Source: Oscillospiraceae bacterium HV4-5-C5C
GTDB taxonomy: Bacteria > Bacillota > Clostridia > Saccharofermentanales > Fastidiosipilaceae
Assembly (NCBI GenBank): GCA_012034405.1
Contig: JAAVLZ010000005.1
Coordinates: 62,001 to 126,000 of the forward strand
Length of the DNA stretch: 64,000 bases
Reading direction: 5' to 3'
Positions 53,699 through 62,666 of this stretch are shown in pieces; the stretch's first letter is position 1, and every line of letters begins with the position of its first letter. The notes beneath the pieces were generated by a model. That model was not told where the DNA came from, made no database searches, and worked only from the letters and a program-made list of their open reading frames with translations. Made by a program: the position numbers and the translations under genes.

Positions 53699-56114
53699 CT
53701 GACTTGCCTCCTTCTGTTTGCAGTAATCTGGGATAACAAAGCTCCTCAATTTTGCTGAACACCGGGATTTCGCCCAGCGGACTTTGCACCTGCACGGTCA
53801 TACCACCAACAAATGGTTGTCCGCTCCAGAAATCAAACCACTGCCCTTCCGGCAACCAGACTTCACGGCCCGTCGCTGCAGCTTCCAGGACAGGCGCCAC
53901 CAGCAGGTTTCGACCCAGCATATATTGATCTTCGCAGAGCAGACTTTGCTGGCAGTCTGGATAATCGTAAATCAGGTGGGCCATCAAAGGCCGGCCGCTA
54001 GCCACCGCATGGCGGGCTTCATCATACAGATATGGCAATAATTGCATGCGCAGTTTAGCCAGACGGCGGTAGGCAGCAATGATTTCCGGCGCTTCGTTGA
54101 CCCTGGCCATGTTCCAGGGGCTGCGATCATTGATCCAGTCACGCCGCCGGCTGTCCCCATATTGACCGCTTCGCGGTTCTGAATGAAATTGCATAATTGG
54201 GCTGAAGCACCCCATCGCCGCTGATCGCAGATAAAAATCCGTATCTGGCAGTTCTCCGGCAAACCCGCCGATATCAAAGCCCCAAAATAGAACCCCTGAT
54301 AAGCCGGCTGACAGACCTGCGGTCAGCTGGCCCCGCAGCTCGGAATATTGCGAAAGCTGATCGCCAGCCCAATGGAGAGGCCTGTACTGGGAGCCACTGT
54401 AGCCCGCCCGGGAGAAGGTCACGCCGTGGCGCCCTTCCTTATTCAGGAAATCATAATACGCCTGGGTGTAGAGCGCCGGATAGAGATTCCGCATGCTGAT
54501 CCCGGTTTTGTGATTGGAAAAGCGGGTCTCAGGCAGATATATAAATTCACCGCCGTCAGTTTTAAAGCCTTCAACGTTAAGCTCCTCACAAAGATAACGT
54601 CGCTTTTCAAGCCACCAGGAAACAGCCTGGGGGTTACTGAAATCCAGCAGCAGGCTTCCGGTAAACCATTTATCCGGAATACGGTATGGTGTGCCATCCG
54701 GATTTTGAACACAGTAACCCTGCGAAATGGCTTCCTGCTCATCCAGACGCAGTTGTTGGTTATGATTATCACGGGTGGGGCGAATGATGGGAATCTGCCA
54801 CAGTACCAGATGCATACCTGCCTGAGCCAGGCTCTGAGTGAAGGCGCGCGGATCAGGCCAGGGACCATCAGCAGGAAAACTGAAATCCTTATATGTGAAA
54901 GCTTTACGTCTGGGTATGTAACCGGCGCCGTTCCAGATGTAGAAGGTTTCTTCATCACTCCAGGCTTCAAGAACCATAACAGTTGCAGGAATATTCAGTT
55001 CCCGGGTCAGCCTTAATTGTTCCTCTGCTTCCTGCTGGGTTGCCCAGCCATTAGCAGACATCCAAGGGCCAAACACCCATGGTGGCGGCAGAGCGGGCGT
55101 CCCCTGATGATGGGTCAAGCGCTTAAGGAGACAAGCCGGCTCTCCCAGCCACAGGTGCAGTGGATGAAAGCGGCCGTCATCTGTCTGCCCGGAAAAGCTA
55201 CCACTCACCCTCGCTCCAGCGTAATGAGAAAGATCCCAGCGGGTTTCTGCCTGCGTCTCAGCAAATAAGCCCCAGTGTTGGTTTGAAAAGAGCCAGGGCA
55301 CCGGCAGATAAGTGTGACGCCCCTGTTTGGTATAGTTTTCATAAACCAGATTCCGGGGCTGCAATCCCCGCTGATTGACCCGGTCAAATTTTTCGCCGCA
55401 ACCAAAAAAGCCCTGTCCGCTCAGTTCCAGTGGGATAAAAAAGTCTGTGATCAAACCATCCGGTTGGGCCGTCAGGCTGATGCTTTCCAGACCGGCACAA
55501 CACAGCGCAGGAGCTGTTGGCTTTTCAGAATCGCCCAGCGCAAACCTGAAAGGTTTGGGTTCCAAGGAAACCAGCACCTTACTGCCGCCAGCAGCGGCAT
55601 CAGTATCTGATAGCGTCAAATTCAAGGAAGCCTGACTGTGGGTTTCCGGACGAGGATCAGTCAGTTGCGGCAACAGGCGGCAGCCCGCTTCTTCAGCTGT
55701 CAGCGTCAGCATCAGACAGCGATCATCTGAGAGCCGGAAGTATAGGTACAGTTGAGCCGGATCCGGCTGAACATGACCCAGATATGCGCTTACACGGAGT
55801 TTCTGCCGGACCTCGAAGCAATAGGTAGCCGGGTCACCAGCTTGATCAAAACGATAACTGACCTTGCTGCCTGCGGCAAACGCGCCCAGGTCAAAGCGAA
55901 GGCAATCCGCTTGTATATCCGGCGCCGGCCGCCCTTGAATACGCCGGGTATGTCCATCTGTGGTCAGGAGCAGCGCTGTGGTCCGGTCAGTGTTATCCTG
56001 ACTACTGGACAAGGCAAAGATGGTCACGGCTTCATTCGCTGCCGGCCGGTAGGGCAGGCGATCATAACCACAGGCAGCATACGGATTATTCCCCGCAGGA
56101 TGATGAATAAGCAT
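53688..56114 (-). CDS. GH31 glycoside hydrolase (alpha-glucosidase/alpha-xylosidase type)
   Basis: 808 residues. The N-terminal beta-sandwich ends in GQGFFGCGEKFDRVNQRG, a typical GH31 entry motif. The (beta/alpha)8 domain has the nucleophile in EGFKTDGGEFIYLPE and the acid Asp in HWAGDQLSQYSELRG, followed by FWGFDIGGF. The FKTDxGE nucleophile context resembles YicI-type alpha-xylosidases and related glucosyl enzymes, so the bond could be alpha-xylosyl or alpha-glucosyl. Intracellular. AAAGGAGAG precedes the ATG. It overlaps the previous GH31 gene by 29 bases. Confidence 0.9.
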   Translation of the reverse strand: MLIHHPAGNNPYAACGYDRLPYRPAANEAVTIFALSSSQDNTDRTTALLLTTDGHTRRIQGRPAPDIQADCLRFDLGAFAAGSKVSYRFDQAGDPATYCFEVRQKLRVSAYLGHVQPDPAQLYLYFRLSDDRCLMLTLTAEEAGCRLLPQLTDPRPETHSQASLNLTLSDTDAAAGGSKVLVSLEPKPFRFALGDSEKPTAPALCCAGLESISLTAQPDGLITDFFIPLELSGQGFFGCGEKFDRVNQRGLQPRNLVYENYTKQGRHTYLPVPWLFSNQHWGLFAETQAETRWDLSHYAGARVSGSFSGQTDDGRFHPLHLWLGEPACLLKRLTHHQGTPALPPPWVFGPWMSANGWATQQEAEEQLRLTRELNIPATVMVLEAWSDEETFYIWNGAGYIPRRKAFTYKDFSFPADGPWPDPRAFTQSLAQAGMHLVLWQIPIIRPTRDNHNQQLRLDEQEAISQGYCVQNPDGTPYRIPDKWFTGSLLLDFSNPQAVSWWLEKRRYLCEELNVEGFKTDGGEFIYLPETRFSNHKTGISMRNLYPALYTQAYYDFLNKEGRHGVTFSRAGYSGSQYRPLHWAGDQLSQYSELRGQLTAGLSAGLSGVLFWGFDIGGFAGELPDTDFYLRSAAMGCFSPIMQFHSEPRSGQYGDSRRRDWINDRSPWNMARVNEAPEIIAAYRRLAKLRMQLLPYLYDEARHAVASGRPLMAHLIYDYPDCQQSLLCEDQYMLGRNLLVAPVLEAAATGREVWLPEGQWFDFWSGQPFVGGMTVQVQSPLGEIPVFSKIEELCYPRLLQTEGGKSDVC

Positions 56115-58521
56115 AAGTCTCTCCTTTTGGTTGTTCAGCTGATAAGATTTCAGTTAAAGCAGATAGCAGCGTCCCCGGTAGCCCGCTGGCGGCCAGACTT
56201 GCCAGCGACCGGGTCCCTTGTTGCCGGATAATACGCCCGGCGGCCTCTTTCATCTCATAGTCAAGCTCTGCCTGATCCAGACATTGATAGGCGAAATCCT
56301 GGATTGGATTGGATCGGCAGACGAGGCCCTGGTTGAAACTCAGCGTCAGGACCTGAGCCGGGCGCAAGGGAGGCAGACTGATCTCCAGCAGGCCGCGGTC
56401 AGCATCATAATGAGTCGTGCCGGGCTGAACCACCTGCCCATCGAGTTTCAGATACAGGCTCGCCGGTTCCATGACAGCATGGCACACCACTTTGTAATAG
56501 CGGAGATCCGGCAGGCAGGTCAGCAAGCCTTGTCCGGCTGTTATCTTCAGGCAGGGCTGCGCTCCCCAGCTCAGGTCAAATGTTGACGCCGCCCAATCTG
56601 TACATGCTACAGACTGACCTTCGCCCTGATCTTCCCACAAGGTGAATCGACCATCCGCTCCGGGAAATAGATGGAGTTCCAGCTGGTCCGGATTCTGTTC
56701 TGCCGAGCAGTCCTGGGGCCCCAGTGGGACCAGACTGCCCGCTCGCAGCAGCAAGGGGAAATACTGGAGTGGGCGCCACAGCGTGAGCAATCTGCCGCCG
56801 TCATAGACCATACCCGTAAAGAAATCATACCAGCGGCCTTCCGGCAACCACATCCTGACAGCCGCCAGACCCAAATCCCGTTCACAGGGACAGGTTACTG
56901 GTCCAGCTAAAAACGCCGATCCAAAATAGTATTCATTGGGTTGATCATAGGCTTCCGGACACTCCGGTTCCGAATAGTAGAGGGGTTGAATGAGCGGTTG
57001 GCCCTTGGCCGCGGCGCGGTAATTCATGCTGTACAAATAGGGAATCAAGCGTTGTCTTAACTGCAGATACCGGGTAATAATCTGGCGATAGGGTTCTGGA
57101 TACTCCCAGGGTTCCTTATGAATGAAAGGGCTGCGGCTGCTGTGAAGTCGAAGGATGGGCGAAAAAGCGCCCAATTGCACCCAGCGGGTGGTTAATTCAT
57201 TATCTCGAACGCCTCGCATATGGCCACCTATATCATGACTCCACCAGCCATAGCCAATATTTGATGCTGTAGCCGTAAAATACGGCTGAAAGGCCAGTGA
57301 AGCCCAGCTGATGATGGTATCACCTGAAAAGCCCACCGGATAGCGATGGCTTCCTGGTCCGGCATATCGTGAAAAGGTCAGGGCCCGACTGCGACCCCGG
57401 CCATTATCCAGATAATGAAAATGGTTCAGAATCCACAGGGGATCCAGGCCAGGCATATGACTGACGCGCCCCTGCTGCCAGTCAATCCACCAGAAATCGA
57501 CGCCCTCCTGTTCCAGCGGATGGTGCAGACAGCGGAAATAAGCAGTCATAAAGTTCGGATCAGCCGCATCAAAAGCAACTGGTTCTTCCGTAGCAGGGTC
57601 AATTCCCATGGCTTTGGCCATCTGCGGATAGGCGTCTTCATACGCCCGCACCCCTTCTGCAGGGTGCACATTCAGTGTTACCTTCAAGCCGTGCTGGTGT
57701 AGCCACTTGAGGAAGGCCGGCGGATCCGGAAACAACGCCCGGTTCCAGCTATAACCGGTCCAGCCGCTGCCAAAGCGGGCCGGAACCTCTACCTTGTGCC
57801 AATCCATGTCAATAACCGCCACAGAAAGCGGAATCTTTTCACATTCAAACCGCTCCATGAGGCTTTCATAGCCTTTCTGGGTATAAGGATAGTACCGGCT
57901 CCACCAGTTGCCGAATGTCCAGCGCGGCAGCAGCGGCTGTGGTCCGGTCAGCTGGTAGAAGGCTTGCAGACAGGCTGTATAATTGTGGCCATAGCCAAAA
58001 AAGTACAGATCTGGCCCGGCGTTTTCCGATCTTGGCTCTACCCACCCCTGCGGCGTCAGCCTCATGGTATGGCTATCATCCAGTACCGTGTAACCGGATC
58101 TGGACATCAGGCCTGATTCCAGCGGAATGCTACCGTCTGCCTGGTCCAGTGTCCGTGCCGTCCCGCCCAGGTTTTCAACGGACTGGCCGTAAAACCAGAC
58201 GCCCTGCTGTCCCGGCATATGACCGGTAACCGTGATTTGCAGACTCTGAGCAGTAAAAGGCTCCTCCATACGATAGCTTAATCTGAGGCTTGGCGTACTA
58301 AGCCTGAACCATCCGTCTTCTTTTTTAGTCTCAAAGTATGGAAGGGGAAATCTCCGGTTCAGTACCGTCTGGGTAGCACGATCATCAAAGCTCCCGCTCC
58401 GGCTGAACTCCAGGCGGATCAGTTCAGCTGTCAGAACAGTAAGGCGATAATGCTGGCCGCGGATGACCGCTTCCGGTCTGGGCTGCGGGTCGGTTTTCAG
58501 TTGATAAAGCGGATTCGTCAT
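56086..58521 (-). CDS. GH31 alpha-glucosidase
   Basis: 812 residues. GH31 (beta/alpha)8 barrel with nucleophile Asp in VDFWWIDWQQG and acid Asp in VGFSGDTIISWASL; WWSHDIGGH and LRLHSSRSPF follow, as usual. A C-terminal DUF5110-like sandwich (WEDQGEGQSVACTDW) is present. It differs strongly from the next GH31 enzyme, so the two probably cleave different bonds. GGAGG lies eight bases before ATG 58521; the longer frame to 58536 is unsupported. Follows the binding-protein gene after a hairpin-containing gap. Confidence 0.9.
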   Translation of the reverse strand: MTNPLYQLKTDPQPRPEAVIRGQHYRLTVLTAELIRLEFSRSGSFDDRATQTVLNRRFPLPYFETKKEDGWFRLSTPSLRLSYRMEEPFTAQSLQITVTGHMPGQQGVWFYGQSVENLGGTARTLDQADGSIPLESGLMSRSGYTVLDDSHTMRLTPQGWVEPRSENAGPDLYFFGYGHNYTACLQAFYQLTGPQPLLPRWTFGNWWSRYYPYTQKGYESLMERFECEKIPLSVAVIDMDWHKVEVPARFGSGWTGYSWNRALFPDPPAFLKWLHQHGLKVTLNVHPAEGVRAYEDAYPQMAKAMGIDPATEEPVAFDAADPNFMTAYFRCLHHPLEQEGVDFWWIDWQQGRVSHMPGLDPLWILNHFHYLDNGRGRSRALTFSRYAGPGSHRYPVGFSGDTIISWASLAFQPYFTATASNIGYGWWSHDIGGHMRGVRDNELTTRWVQLGAFSPILRLHSSRSPFIHKEPWEYPEPYRQIITRYLQLRQRLIPYLYSMNYRAAAKGQPLIQPLYYSEPECPEAYDQPNEYYFGSAFLAGPVTCPCERDLGLAAVRMWLPEGRWYDFFTGMVYDGGRLLTLWRPLQYFPLLLRAGSLVPLGPQDCSAEQNPDQLELHLFPGADGRFTLWEDQGEGQSVACTDWAASTFDLSWGAQPCLKITAGQGLLTCLPDLRYYKVVCHAVMEPASLYLKLDGQVVQPGTTHYDADRGLLEISLPPLRPAQVLTLSFNQGLVCRSNPIQDFAYQCLDQAELDYEMKEAAGRIIRQQGTRSLASLAASGLPGTLLSALTEILSAEQPKGETYAYSSSCGE

Positions 58522-58598
58522 GTAAAATGCCTCCACAGTCTCTGCCGGTTATTGCTGCCGGCAATCTGCCTGATATGTAATACCGGCCGGATAATAGA

Positions 58599-58628
58599 AG
58601 CGGGATCAGGCCAAAGCCCCATCCCGCT
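58599..58628. repeat. Hairpin between binding protein and GH31 genes
   Basis: AGCGGGAT (58599-58606) and ATCCCGCT (58621-58628) form a perfect 8-bp stem 23 bases after the binding-protein stop. No clean T run follows, so it is more likely an mRNA-stabilising or weak attenuating element than a full terminator. Confidence 0.55.
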
Positions 58629-58650
58629 CCTGCAAGCAGTTTCCGGTCTC

Positions 58651-60333
58651 TTATTTGGCTTGTGCTATATAGCGGTTGTATGCATCTGTATAAATCTGGA
58701 TCATGTCATCCAGACCCAGATCCTTCAGCTGAGCCACATATGCGTCCCAACCCTCATCAATCCCACCGTTACTGACCCATTCGGCGCGGGTTGATTCAAC
58801 ATATTTGTCGATATCAGTTGTCAAGGTAGCCAGCTGTTCGCTTTCCTCTGCTGTATAGATCACGTTAGGGAACGGGGTAGTTATATAGGCATCACCCAGT
58901 TTGCTGAGCTCCATTTTCAGGCCATCACCGCTGGTGCTTGAGAGCTTGATCTTCTCCTGGAATTCACTGCTGACATATTTAGGTCCAAAGTCACGCAGGC
59001 TCTGATCCCAGTACCAGGCATCCGCACTGGTGCCTTCCGGCGGATCGTTCAGCGTATATGTTCCGTCATTATTTTGGGTTATAACCGTACCAATCGCTCC
59101 CCAGAAATTCTGGATACTGGCTTCACCCGTATAGAAACGGTCCAGCCAGGCGGCGGCCAGTTCAGGATTCTGACAGGATGTCGTAATTTCAGCTTCGTTT
59201 CTGACGATGCTGGAAACACCGTTGGCATCACCGCCGGCATACTGTTTGCCGTCCGGCCCGATAATGGGCGCAAGGGCTTCATACTCAGCCGACCATTGAC
59301 CAAACAGGGAGTCCGGCGTCCAGGCATAATCAAAACCTACCAGTGCGACAGATTCGTTTTTGCGCTTGGCATCCAGCATGGTCTGGTCCTGCGTAAAGGA
59401 TTCCGGATCAATTATGCCCTCTTGATAAAGCTCGTTGAGCCACTTCAGGCCTTCCTTATAGTTTTCCGCCGTCGGATAGTAAACCAGCGAACCATCTGAT
59501 TCAACCATCATGTGATTGCCATTCAGATCAGTAATGCCAAACGGATTGAGCAGATCCATGGATAAGCCCTTGGCGCCACTGATAGGATACTCATCAGTGG
59601 TATCACCATTACCGTTGGCGTCTTGCTCCTTAAAGGCTTTCAGGACAGTGGTCAGTTCATCAATGGTAGTTGGTTCCTCCAGTCCCAGATTATCCAGCCA
59701 GGTTTTGTTAATGATCGGTTGATTACATGTTTCCGGTCGGCTGGGCAATTTACGCGGCAAAGAATAGATCTTGCCATCAGTAAAGGTAATCGTCTGCTTA
59801 AGCTCCGGCGTTTCCTCCATAGCGGCTTTCAGATTTGGCATATGCTGATCAATCAGATCCGTCAGATCCAGAAACATTTCTGAATTATTCAGAATGTCTG
59901 AGTCATTAAAGGTCTGGCTGCCCAGGATGACTTCTGGCAGTTCGCCGCTGGCTAACATAATAGACTTCTGTTCACCCCAGTCATTCAGAGACTGAACCTG
60001 CCACTCCGGGGTCACGTTGGTACTGGCCTCCAGATCTTTCAGCCATTGGTTCTGTGTAAAGGAATCCCCCATGCTGCCCCAGCGGGTGGTCAGAATCTGT
60101 AAGGTTACGGGCTCCTCAGACAATGGTTCATTGCTGCTGTCTGAGGCGTTGCTGTCACTTACAGTCTGGCTGTCGGACGCTGCTTGACTGGTTGCAGCAA
60201 CCGTCTCAGCCTCCGTGCTTTTGCTGGTGGTGGCTGAGCTGCTACCGGAGCAGGCTGCCAGCGGCACTGTGGCCACGCCTGCGGCCAGCAGCACCGTCAA
60301 CAAGCTGCGGTTTGCATACTTCCCTAATTTCAT
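58651..60333 (-). CDS. Oligosaccharide ABC solute-binding lipoprotein (LplA-like)
   Basis: 561 residues, longer than the other sugar-binding proteins here and typical of LplA/YtcQ-type partners of LplB/LplC permeases. Lipobox LAAC near residue 25-28, a Ser/Thr-rich linker to about residue 70, then the binding domain (VTLQILTTRWGSMGDSFTQNQWLKDLEASTNVTPEW). It presumably captures alpha-glucosidic oligosaccharides, given the downstream GH31 and GH13 genes. ATG 60333 has AGGAGG eight bases upstream; ATG 60339 is too close to it. Confidence 0.92.
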   Translation of the reverse strand: MKLGKYANRSLLTVLLAAGVATVPLAACSGSSSATTSKSTEAETVAATSQAASDSQTVSDSNASDSSNEPLSEEPVTLQILTTRWGSMGDSFTQNQWLKDLEASTNVTPEWQVQSLNDWGEQKSIMLASGELPEVILGSQTFNDSDILNNSEMFLDLTDLIDQHMPNLKAAMEETPELKQTITFTDGKIYSLPRKLPSRPETCNQPIINKTWLDNLGLEEPTTIDELTTVLKAFKEQDANGNGDTTDEYPISGAKGLSMDLLNPFGITDLNGNHMMVESDGSLVYYPTAENYKEGLKWLNELYQEGIIDPESFTQDQTMLDAKRKNESVALVGFDYAWTPDSLFGQWSAEYEALAPIIGPDGKQYAGGDANGVSSIVRNEAEITTSCQNPELAAAWLDRFYTGEASIQNFWGAIGTVITQNNDGTYTLNDPPEGTSADAWYWDQSLRDFGPKYVSSEFQEKIKLSSTSGDGLKMELSKLGDAYITTPFPNVIYTAEESEQLATLTTDIDKYVESTRAEWVSNGGIDEGWDAYVAQLKDLGLDDMIQIYTDAYNRYIAQAK

Positions 60334-60389
60334 TCTCATTTCCTCCTAAGTATATTGCGGCAAAGGCTGAAGATATGCGCGCCAGGTCT

Positions 60390-61301
60390 CTAGCCTTTGA
60401 CAGCTCCGATCATGACACCCTGGTTAAAGTATTTTTGTACAAAGGGGTACATCAGCATCACCGGCAGGGTGGAAACGATGATGACCGAATAGCGCATCAG
60501 AGCGGCCAGGCGCAGCGCAATCTGTGCAGCTTCGCCGGTCCCCAAAGCGCTTTGTACGTTGTTAGTGATCAGAATATCCCTGAGAATTAGCTGTAAAGGG
60601 TACAGCTGCCGATCTTTCAAGTAGATCAGGGCGTTGAAGTAGGAGTTCCACTGACCCACTGCCGTCCATAAAGCGATCACCGCGATGACGGCTTTGGAAA
60701 GCGGCAATACAATGCCAAAAAAGTTACGCAGATTGCCGCAGCCATCTATCTGAGCTGCGTCCCAGAGATCCCTGGGCAGACTGCTGTCAAAAAAGGTACG
60801 GGCGACCAGGATGTTGTAAACAGAGACTGAAAACGGCAGCACCATGACCCAGATGGTATTATAGAGATTAAAGTCCTGAATGGTCAGATAGGTCGGTATC
60901 AAGCCTCCGTTGAAAAACATGGTAAAGATAAAGATAAACGTTAAAAACCGACGTCCCCATAAGTCTTTACGGGACAGGGCATAGGCAGCCGGTATATTGA
61001 CAGCCAATCCTATAAAGGTTCCCAGCGCGGTATAGATAATGGTATTCAGGTATCCTGTCCAGATATCACCATATTTAAATAACTCCTTATATCCGTCCAG
61101 CGTGAAGCCTACCGGCCAGAACCAGACATTTCCTCCAGAGACAGCATAAGGATTGCTAAAAGAAGCAATAATAATGAAATAAATAGGATATAGGATCAGC
61201 AGCAGGAAGATGATCGCAACCGTATAGACAATCAAACTGAAGGCCAGATCCGCTCCGGACAATTTCACCGTACGATGTTTGGCGGGCTTCTTTACATGCA
61301 T
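60390..61301 (-). CDS. Oligosaccharide ABC permease (LplC/YtcP-like, MalG type)
   Basis: 303 residues with six helices and a basic N-terminal tail. The EAA loop is WDAAQIDGCGNLRNFFGIVLPLSKA; the C terminus KYFNQGVMIGAVKG is characteristic of LplC/YtcP. AAGGAGG lies eight bases before the ATG. Second gene of the operon. Confidence 0.93.
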   Translation of the reverse strand: MHVKKPAKHRTVKLSGADLAFSLIVYTVAIIFLLLILYPIYFIIIASFSNPYAVSGGNVWFWPVGFTLDGYKELFKYGDIWTGYLNTIIYTALGTFIGLAVNIPAAYALSRKDLWGRRFLTFIFIFTMFFNGGLIPTYLTIQDFNLYNTIWVMVLPFSVSVYNILVARTFFDSSLPRDLWDAAQIDGCGNLRNFFGIVLPLSKAVIAVIALWTAVGQWNSYFNALIYLKDRQLYPLQLILRDILITNNVQSALGTGEAAQIALRLAALMRYSVIIVSTLPVMLMYPFVQKYFNQGVMIGAVKG

Positions 61302-61314
61302 GGGTCTTTCCTCC

Positions 61315-62259
61315 TTAAAGCAAGCTGGTGCTGCTTAATCGTTTGGAGATCTGGTTGACCGCCAGCAGCAGAATAAAATTGATGATCGTGTTAAACATAT
61401 TTATGGCTGCAGAATAGCTGTATTGAGCACTAAGAATACCGATTTTGTAAACATAGGTAGAGATGACTTCACTGGCACGGATATTCATGTCATTCTGCAT
61501 CAGATATACCTTTTCAAACCCCAGTCCCATTAAATTACCCATTCGCAGGATCATCAAAATAATCATGGTAGGAATCAACATGGGCAGGTCAATCGCAACC
61601 ACCTTTTGCCAGCGGGAGGCGCCATCCACCGTAGCCGCTTCATATAAAGTAGGATCTACAGCTGAAAGAGCAGCAATATAGATGATACTGTCCCAACCAA
61701 CATGCTGCCAGATATCGGACCAAACATAGATACTGGGAAAGGCTGTGGCGCTGGCCATCAGGTTGGGAGCTTCTTTACCGGCAAGGCGGTAAAGATTGCC
61801 TAAGATGCCGCTGCCGGGAGACAGGAAGAGCATGATCATACCAACCATCACCACAGTTGAGATAAAATGCGGCATACAGGTAATCGTTTGAAAACCTTTT
61901 CGAAAGCGCTGGTTACTGAGCTGATTGATCATCAGGGCCAGGACTACCGGCAACGGAAATCCCACCAGTAAGCTGTAAATATTGATTAGCAAGGTATTAC
62001 TGATGGTTGTTTTGAACTGATAGGATTTAAAGAACTTCAGAAAGTATTTAAACCACGGATCTGCCCAGCGACTGCCCAGTATCCCCTGTGCCGGCTTAAA
62101 ATCTTTAAAAGCGATAATGACACCGTACATTGGAATGTATGCAAAGCAAATCGTTAACACCAGTGCGGGTAATAACAGCAGATACAGGCCCCAGTTTTTG
62201 CGGATAGACAGCATAACTCGATGACTGCGGCTTTGATTTAATGGGTTTGTCTTCATCAT
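61315..62259 (-). CDS. Oligosaccharide ABC permease (LplB-like, MalF type)
   Basis: 314 residues with six helices. YIPMYGVIIAFKDFKPAQGILGS is the LplB signature, and YEAATVDGASRWQKVVAIDLPMLIPT is the EAA loop. ATG 62259 and the adjacent ATG 62256 both follow AGGGGA. First gene of the operon, with a leader of about 230 bases that contains an operator-like site. No ATPase gene is present, so it must use a shared MsmX-type ATPase encoded elsewhere. Confidence 0.92.
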   Translation of the reverse strand: MMKTNPLNQSRSHRVMLSIRKNWGLYLLLLPALVLTICFAYIPMYGVIIAFKDFKPAQGILGSRWADPWFKYFLKFFKSYQFKTTISNTLLINIYSLLVGFPLPVVLALMINQLSNQRFRKGFQTITCMPHFISTVVMVGMIMLFLSPGSGILGNLYRLAGKEAPNLMASATAFPSIYVWSDIWQHVGWDSIIYIAALSAVDPTLYEAATVDGASRWQKVVAIDLPMLIPTMIILMILRMGNLMGLGFEKVYLMQNDMNIRASEVISTYVYKIGILSAQYSYSAAINMFNTIINFILLLAVNQISKRLSSTSLL

Positions 62260-62666
62260 ATTTCCCCTGCTCTCTCCAGATTTGTTATATTCTGCAGCTG
62301 TGCTTTGTTATCGTTAACCTTTCGGATTGCTATGGGCATGCGTTTGCTTGTTCAGCAATTAGCCTGTTGATCTGTATGTAGTTCGGCATATTATGTTTTA
62401 TTTTTACTATTTTATTTAATTATATTATATTTTTCTCTCTTTCAAGTCTCTTTGCAAGCTGATCTTAGTGTTATCGTTATCAAACTGTTTTCATCGTCAA
62501 TATACTATCTCGCCTCTAGTATGTCAACAGTTTTTTGATCAGTTCGCATATATTTGGCCATTTTATTGGCTTTTTGCAGTTTTGGGTTTATAATAAAGGC
62601 TCTTAAGCCGTGTTATCGTTATCATACCAATATAACAACGCAGCTTAGTTATACGGAGGACAAGCC
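62260..62666. promoter_or_regulatory. LacI-controlled divergent regulatory region
   Basis: 407 bases. Minus-strand promoter: TTGACA (62527-62522), 17 bases, TATATT (62504-62499). Plus-strand promoter: TTGGCT (62566-62571), 17 bases, TATAAT (62589-62594). Operators: GTGTTATCGTTATCA at 62468-62482 and 62610-62624, and the related GTTATCGTTAAC at 62307-62318. The first two lie just downstream of the two start sites, and the third lies in the operon leader. The reverse complement TGATAACGATAACA also fits the CcpA cre consensus. Confidence 0.8.

Noticed and set aside
53688-58521. Gene overlaps between the two GH31 genes and the GH13 gene as frameshifts
   Set aside because: Each protein has a complete N terminus and its own ribosome site, so these are ordinary coupled overlaps.
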